The translations under genes and the position numbers were made by a program. Under the pieces are notes generated by a model. It saw nothing but the letters and a program-made list of their open reading frames with translations, was not told the origin of the DNA and did not search any database. Shown here one piece after another: positions 6,500 through 7,488 of a DNA stretch of 7,488 nucleotides (within the stretch, counting starts at the first letter, position 1; each line of letters begins with the position of its first letter). The DNA is from DASRBO01 sp035653595 (GTDB lineage Bacteria > Actinomycetota > Acidimicrobiia > Acidimicrobiales > JAJPHE01): assembly GCA_035653595.1 (NCBI GenBank), contig DASRBO010000120.1:1-7488 (forward strand), given 5' to 3'.

Positions 6500-6515
6500 A
6501 TTGCACCGACGTCAA
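6487..6515 (-). promoter_or_regulatory. Predicted sigma70-type promoter of the araA-araD-araB operon
   Basis: On the minus strand, TTGACG (6515-6510) is followed after 17 bases by TACATA (6492-6487). The -35 is a five-of-six match and the -10 is weak (three of six), as expected for a regulated promoter. The same TTGAC-N17-TACA layout recurs before the transporter genes. The start point would be near 6480, giving a leader of about 300 bases before araA. Confidence 0.5.
6493..6504. promoter_or_regulatory. LacI-like half-symmetric site in the araA promoter spacer
   Basis: GCATACGATTGC has symmetric GCA and TGC ends about a central CG, the general layout of LacI-family operators. It lies wholly in the -35/-10 spacer and shares CATACG with the overlapping inverted repeat. 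It is offered as the alternative operator for the neighbouring LacI-type regulator. Confidence 0.35.
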
Positions 6516-6597
6516 CCGACGGCCTGCGCCTCCCCTGGACGCCTCCAGTCGCTCCGGTCCTCGCCGGTCGGGAGGAGGAGCGCGCCCGGCCCCCCGC

Positions 6598-6648
6598 CGG
6601 GTACCGAGCCCGGCCGGGGCTAGTCCGAGGCGGGTACCGAGCCCGACC
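6598..6648. repeat. Pair of 18-base direct repeats (17 of 18 identical) downstream of the lacI-type gene
   Basis: CGGGTACCGAGCCCGGCC at 6598-6615 recurs as CGGGTACCGAGCCCGACC at 6631-6648, 33 bases apart start to start, about three helical turns. Each copy contains the palindrome GGTACC and can form a small CGGG/CCCG hairpin. They lie 10-60 bases after the regulator's stop and 120-170 bases upstream of the predicted araA transcript start. They could be part of the regulator's 3' end or a distal binding site. Confidence 0.5.
6607..6621 (-). terminator. Short hairpin after the lacI-type gene, possible terminator
   Basis: AGCCC and GGGCT form a 5-base-pair stem with loop GGCCG, 36-50 bases downstream of the regulator's TAG stop. 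No T-run follows. Together with the flanking direct repeats it may end the regulator transcript, but the support is only structural. Confidence 0.2.
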
Positions 6649-6656
6649 GCCCCCGG

Positions 6657-7488
6657 CTACCGCGGCGGGGCGGTCGACCTCCGTCTCACCAGCGTCGCCT
6701 GGAAGACCTGACGCGAGACGGTGCGCCCTCCCTTCTCCACGGCGTCAGTCGCCATGTGAAACGCGGCCAGCACCATGGGCACGGTCGGCATGCGGAGTGT
6801 GGTGAGCGGGGGCACGGTGTACGCGGCCAGGGGCTGGTCGTCGAATCCGATCACCGACAGATCACGCGGGACGGAGATCCCCATCTCGGCCGCGGCGTGG
6901 AGAACCCCCATCGCGATCACGTCGGTCGCCGCCACGATGGCCGTGGGCGGGGGCTGGAGCTGCATCAGCGCCGGCAGGGCCGACCCGCCACCGCTGGGCG
7001 TGTTCTGCACGTGCCGGACGTATCCCTCCGGGACCGCCAGGCCCAGCTGCCGCATCCGCGTCACGAAGCTCGCCTCCCGCTGACGCTTGTCACCGAGCCG
7101 TCTGCTCCCACCCACGAACGCGATCCGGGTGTGACCCAACTCGCGCAAGTGCTCAATCCCGGCCGAGATCGCCCGGCGGTTGTCGACGTCAACGGACGGG
7201 ATCTGAGGCAACCGGGTCCCCTGCCACAGCGCCACCACCGGCAGGTGCACGTTCCGGAGGTCCTCGATGAGCCGGGGCTGATCCCGCATATCGCCCATCA
7301 GCAGGATGGCGTCGCAGTGGCGCGATTCCAGGACGGTGGTGAGGGCCATGGCCTCTTGAGCGCTCCCTTGGGCATGGCCGAGCACCACGTTGTACCCGTG
7401 ATCCCTGGCCACCACGCACAGGGCCTCGATGGCGGCGGCGAAGAACGGGTCGGTGATGTCGCGGACCACCGCACCGATCAGCATGGTT
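6657..7488 (-). CDS. LacI-family transcriptional regulator (partial, N-terminal DNA-binding domain beyond right edge)
   Basis: This is probably the sugar-responsive repressor of the arabinose genes downstream. The visible 276 codons hold the whole effector-binding domain; the helix-turn-helix head of about 55-60 residues is outside the window, so the Met at 7484 is internal and not the start. LacI hallmarks in order: IGAVVRDITDPFFAAAIEAL at the domain start, SVDVDNRRAISAGIEHLREL followed by GHTRIAFVGG, ATDVIAMGVLHAAAEMGISV followed by PRDLSVIGFDD, PPLTTLRMP, and the usual ending LVRRRSTAPP before a TAG stop. It lies upstream of araA in the same orientation with a promoter carrying inverted repeats between them. 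LacI-type arabinose repressors are known in Actinobacteria (AraR of Corynebacterium glutamicum), unlike the AraC activator of E. coli and the GntR-type AraR of Bacillus. That it senses arabinose or a catabolite is inferred from position only. Confidence 0.92.
   Translation of the reverse strand, partial: TMLIGAVVRDITDPFFAAAIEALCVVARDHGYNVVLGHAQGSAQEAMALTTVLESRHCDAILLMGDMRDQPRLIEDLRNVHLPVVALWQGTRLPQIPSVDVDNRRAISAGIEHLRELGHTRIAFVGGSRRLGDKRQREASFVTRMRQLGLAVPEGYVRHVQNTPSGGGSALPALMQLQPPPTAIVAATDVIAMGVLHAAAEMGISVPRDLSVIGFDDQPLAAYTVPPLTTLRMPTVPMVLAAFHMATDAVEKGGRTVSRQVFQATLVRRRSTAPPR

Larger units (their letters stand above)
6516..6656. other. Gap between the lacI-type gene and the araA promoter
   Basis: This stretch holds no believable gene. 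It contains the 18-base direct repeat pair and the short hairpin described separately. The remainder, roughly 6520-6597, is very GC-rich and shows no motif I can name. Confidence 0.5.

Noticed and set aside
1..7488. CRISPR arrays, insertion sequences, phage genes or other mobile-element signs
   Set aside because: No regularly spaced repeats, transposase-like frames, or terminal inverted repeats with target duplications were seen, and composition is uniform across the coding genes.

Overview
The window looks like chromosomal DNA from a high-GC bacterium, most likely an actinomycete-type (Actinomycetota) organism. The DNA is strongly GC-rich with G/C at most third codon positions, the regulator is LacI-type, and the binding protein is predicted to be a Tat-exported lipoprotein. 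The phylum is an inference from composition and style; no marker gene is present. Every gene I can support lies on the minus strand, so transcription runs from right to left.

From right to left the layout is as follows. (1) The C-terminal 276 residues of a LacI-family transcriptional regulator (its DNA-binding head is beyond the right edge). (2) A roughly 480-base regulatory and leader region with a promoter, inverted repeats over its -10 and spacer, a direct repeat and possible small leader ORFs. (3) araA, L-arabinose isomerase. (4) araD, L-ribulose-5-phosphate 4-epimerase, 10 bases after araA. (5) araB, ribulokinase, overlapping araD by ATGA. (6) A 350-base gap with a second clear sigma70-type promoter. 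(7) A sugar ABC-transporter substrate-binding protein with a Tat/lipoprotein signal. (8) The first 213 residues of an RbsC/AraH-type ABC permease, whose start overlaps the previous stop by one base (TGATG) and which runs off the left edge.

Together this is a bacterial L-arabinose utilisation locus. The transporter presumably brings in L-arabinose. AraA isomerises it to L-ribulose, AraB phosphorylates that to L-ribulose 5-phosphate, and AraD epimerises this to D-xylulose 5-phosphate for the pentose phosphate pathway. The adjacent LacI-type protein is the obvious candidate repressor. The ATPase of the transporter is not in the window and would be expected beyond the left edge or elsewhere.

The enzymes are ordinary and well conserved. 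The less ordinary material is in the two non-coding regions: two promoters of matching architecture (TTGAC at -35, 17-base spacer, TACA at -10), inverted repeats on the araA promoter, and a long araA leader with two small ORFs linked by ATGA/GTGA overlaps to araA. I found no evidence for an undescribed biological system, CRISPR array, insertion sequence, tRNA or rRNA gene here.
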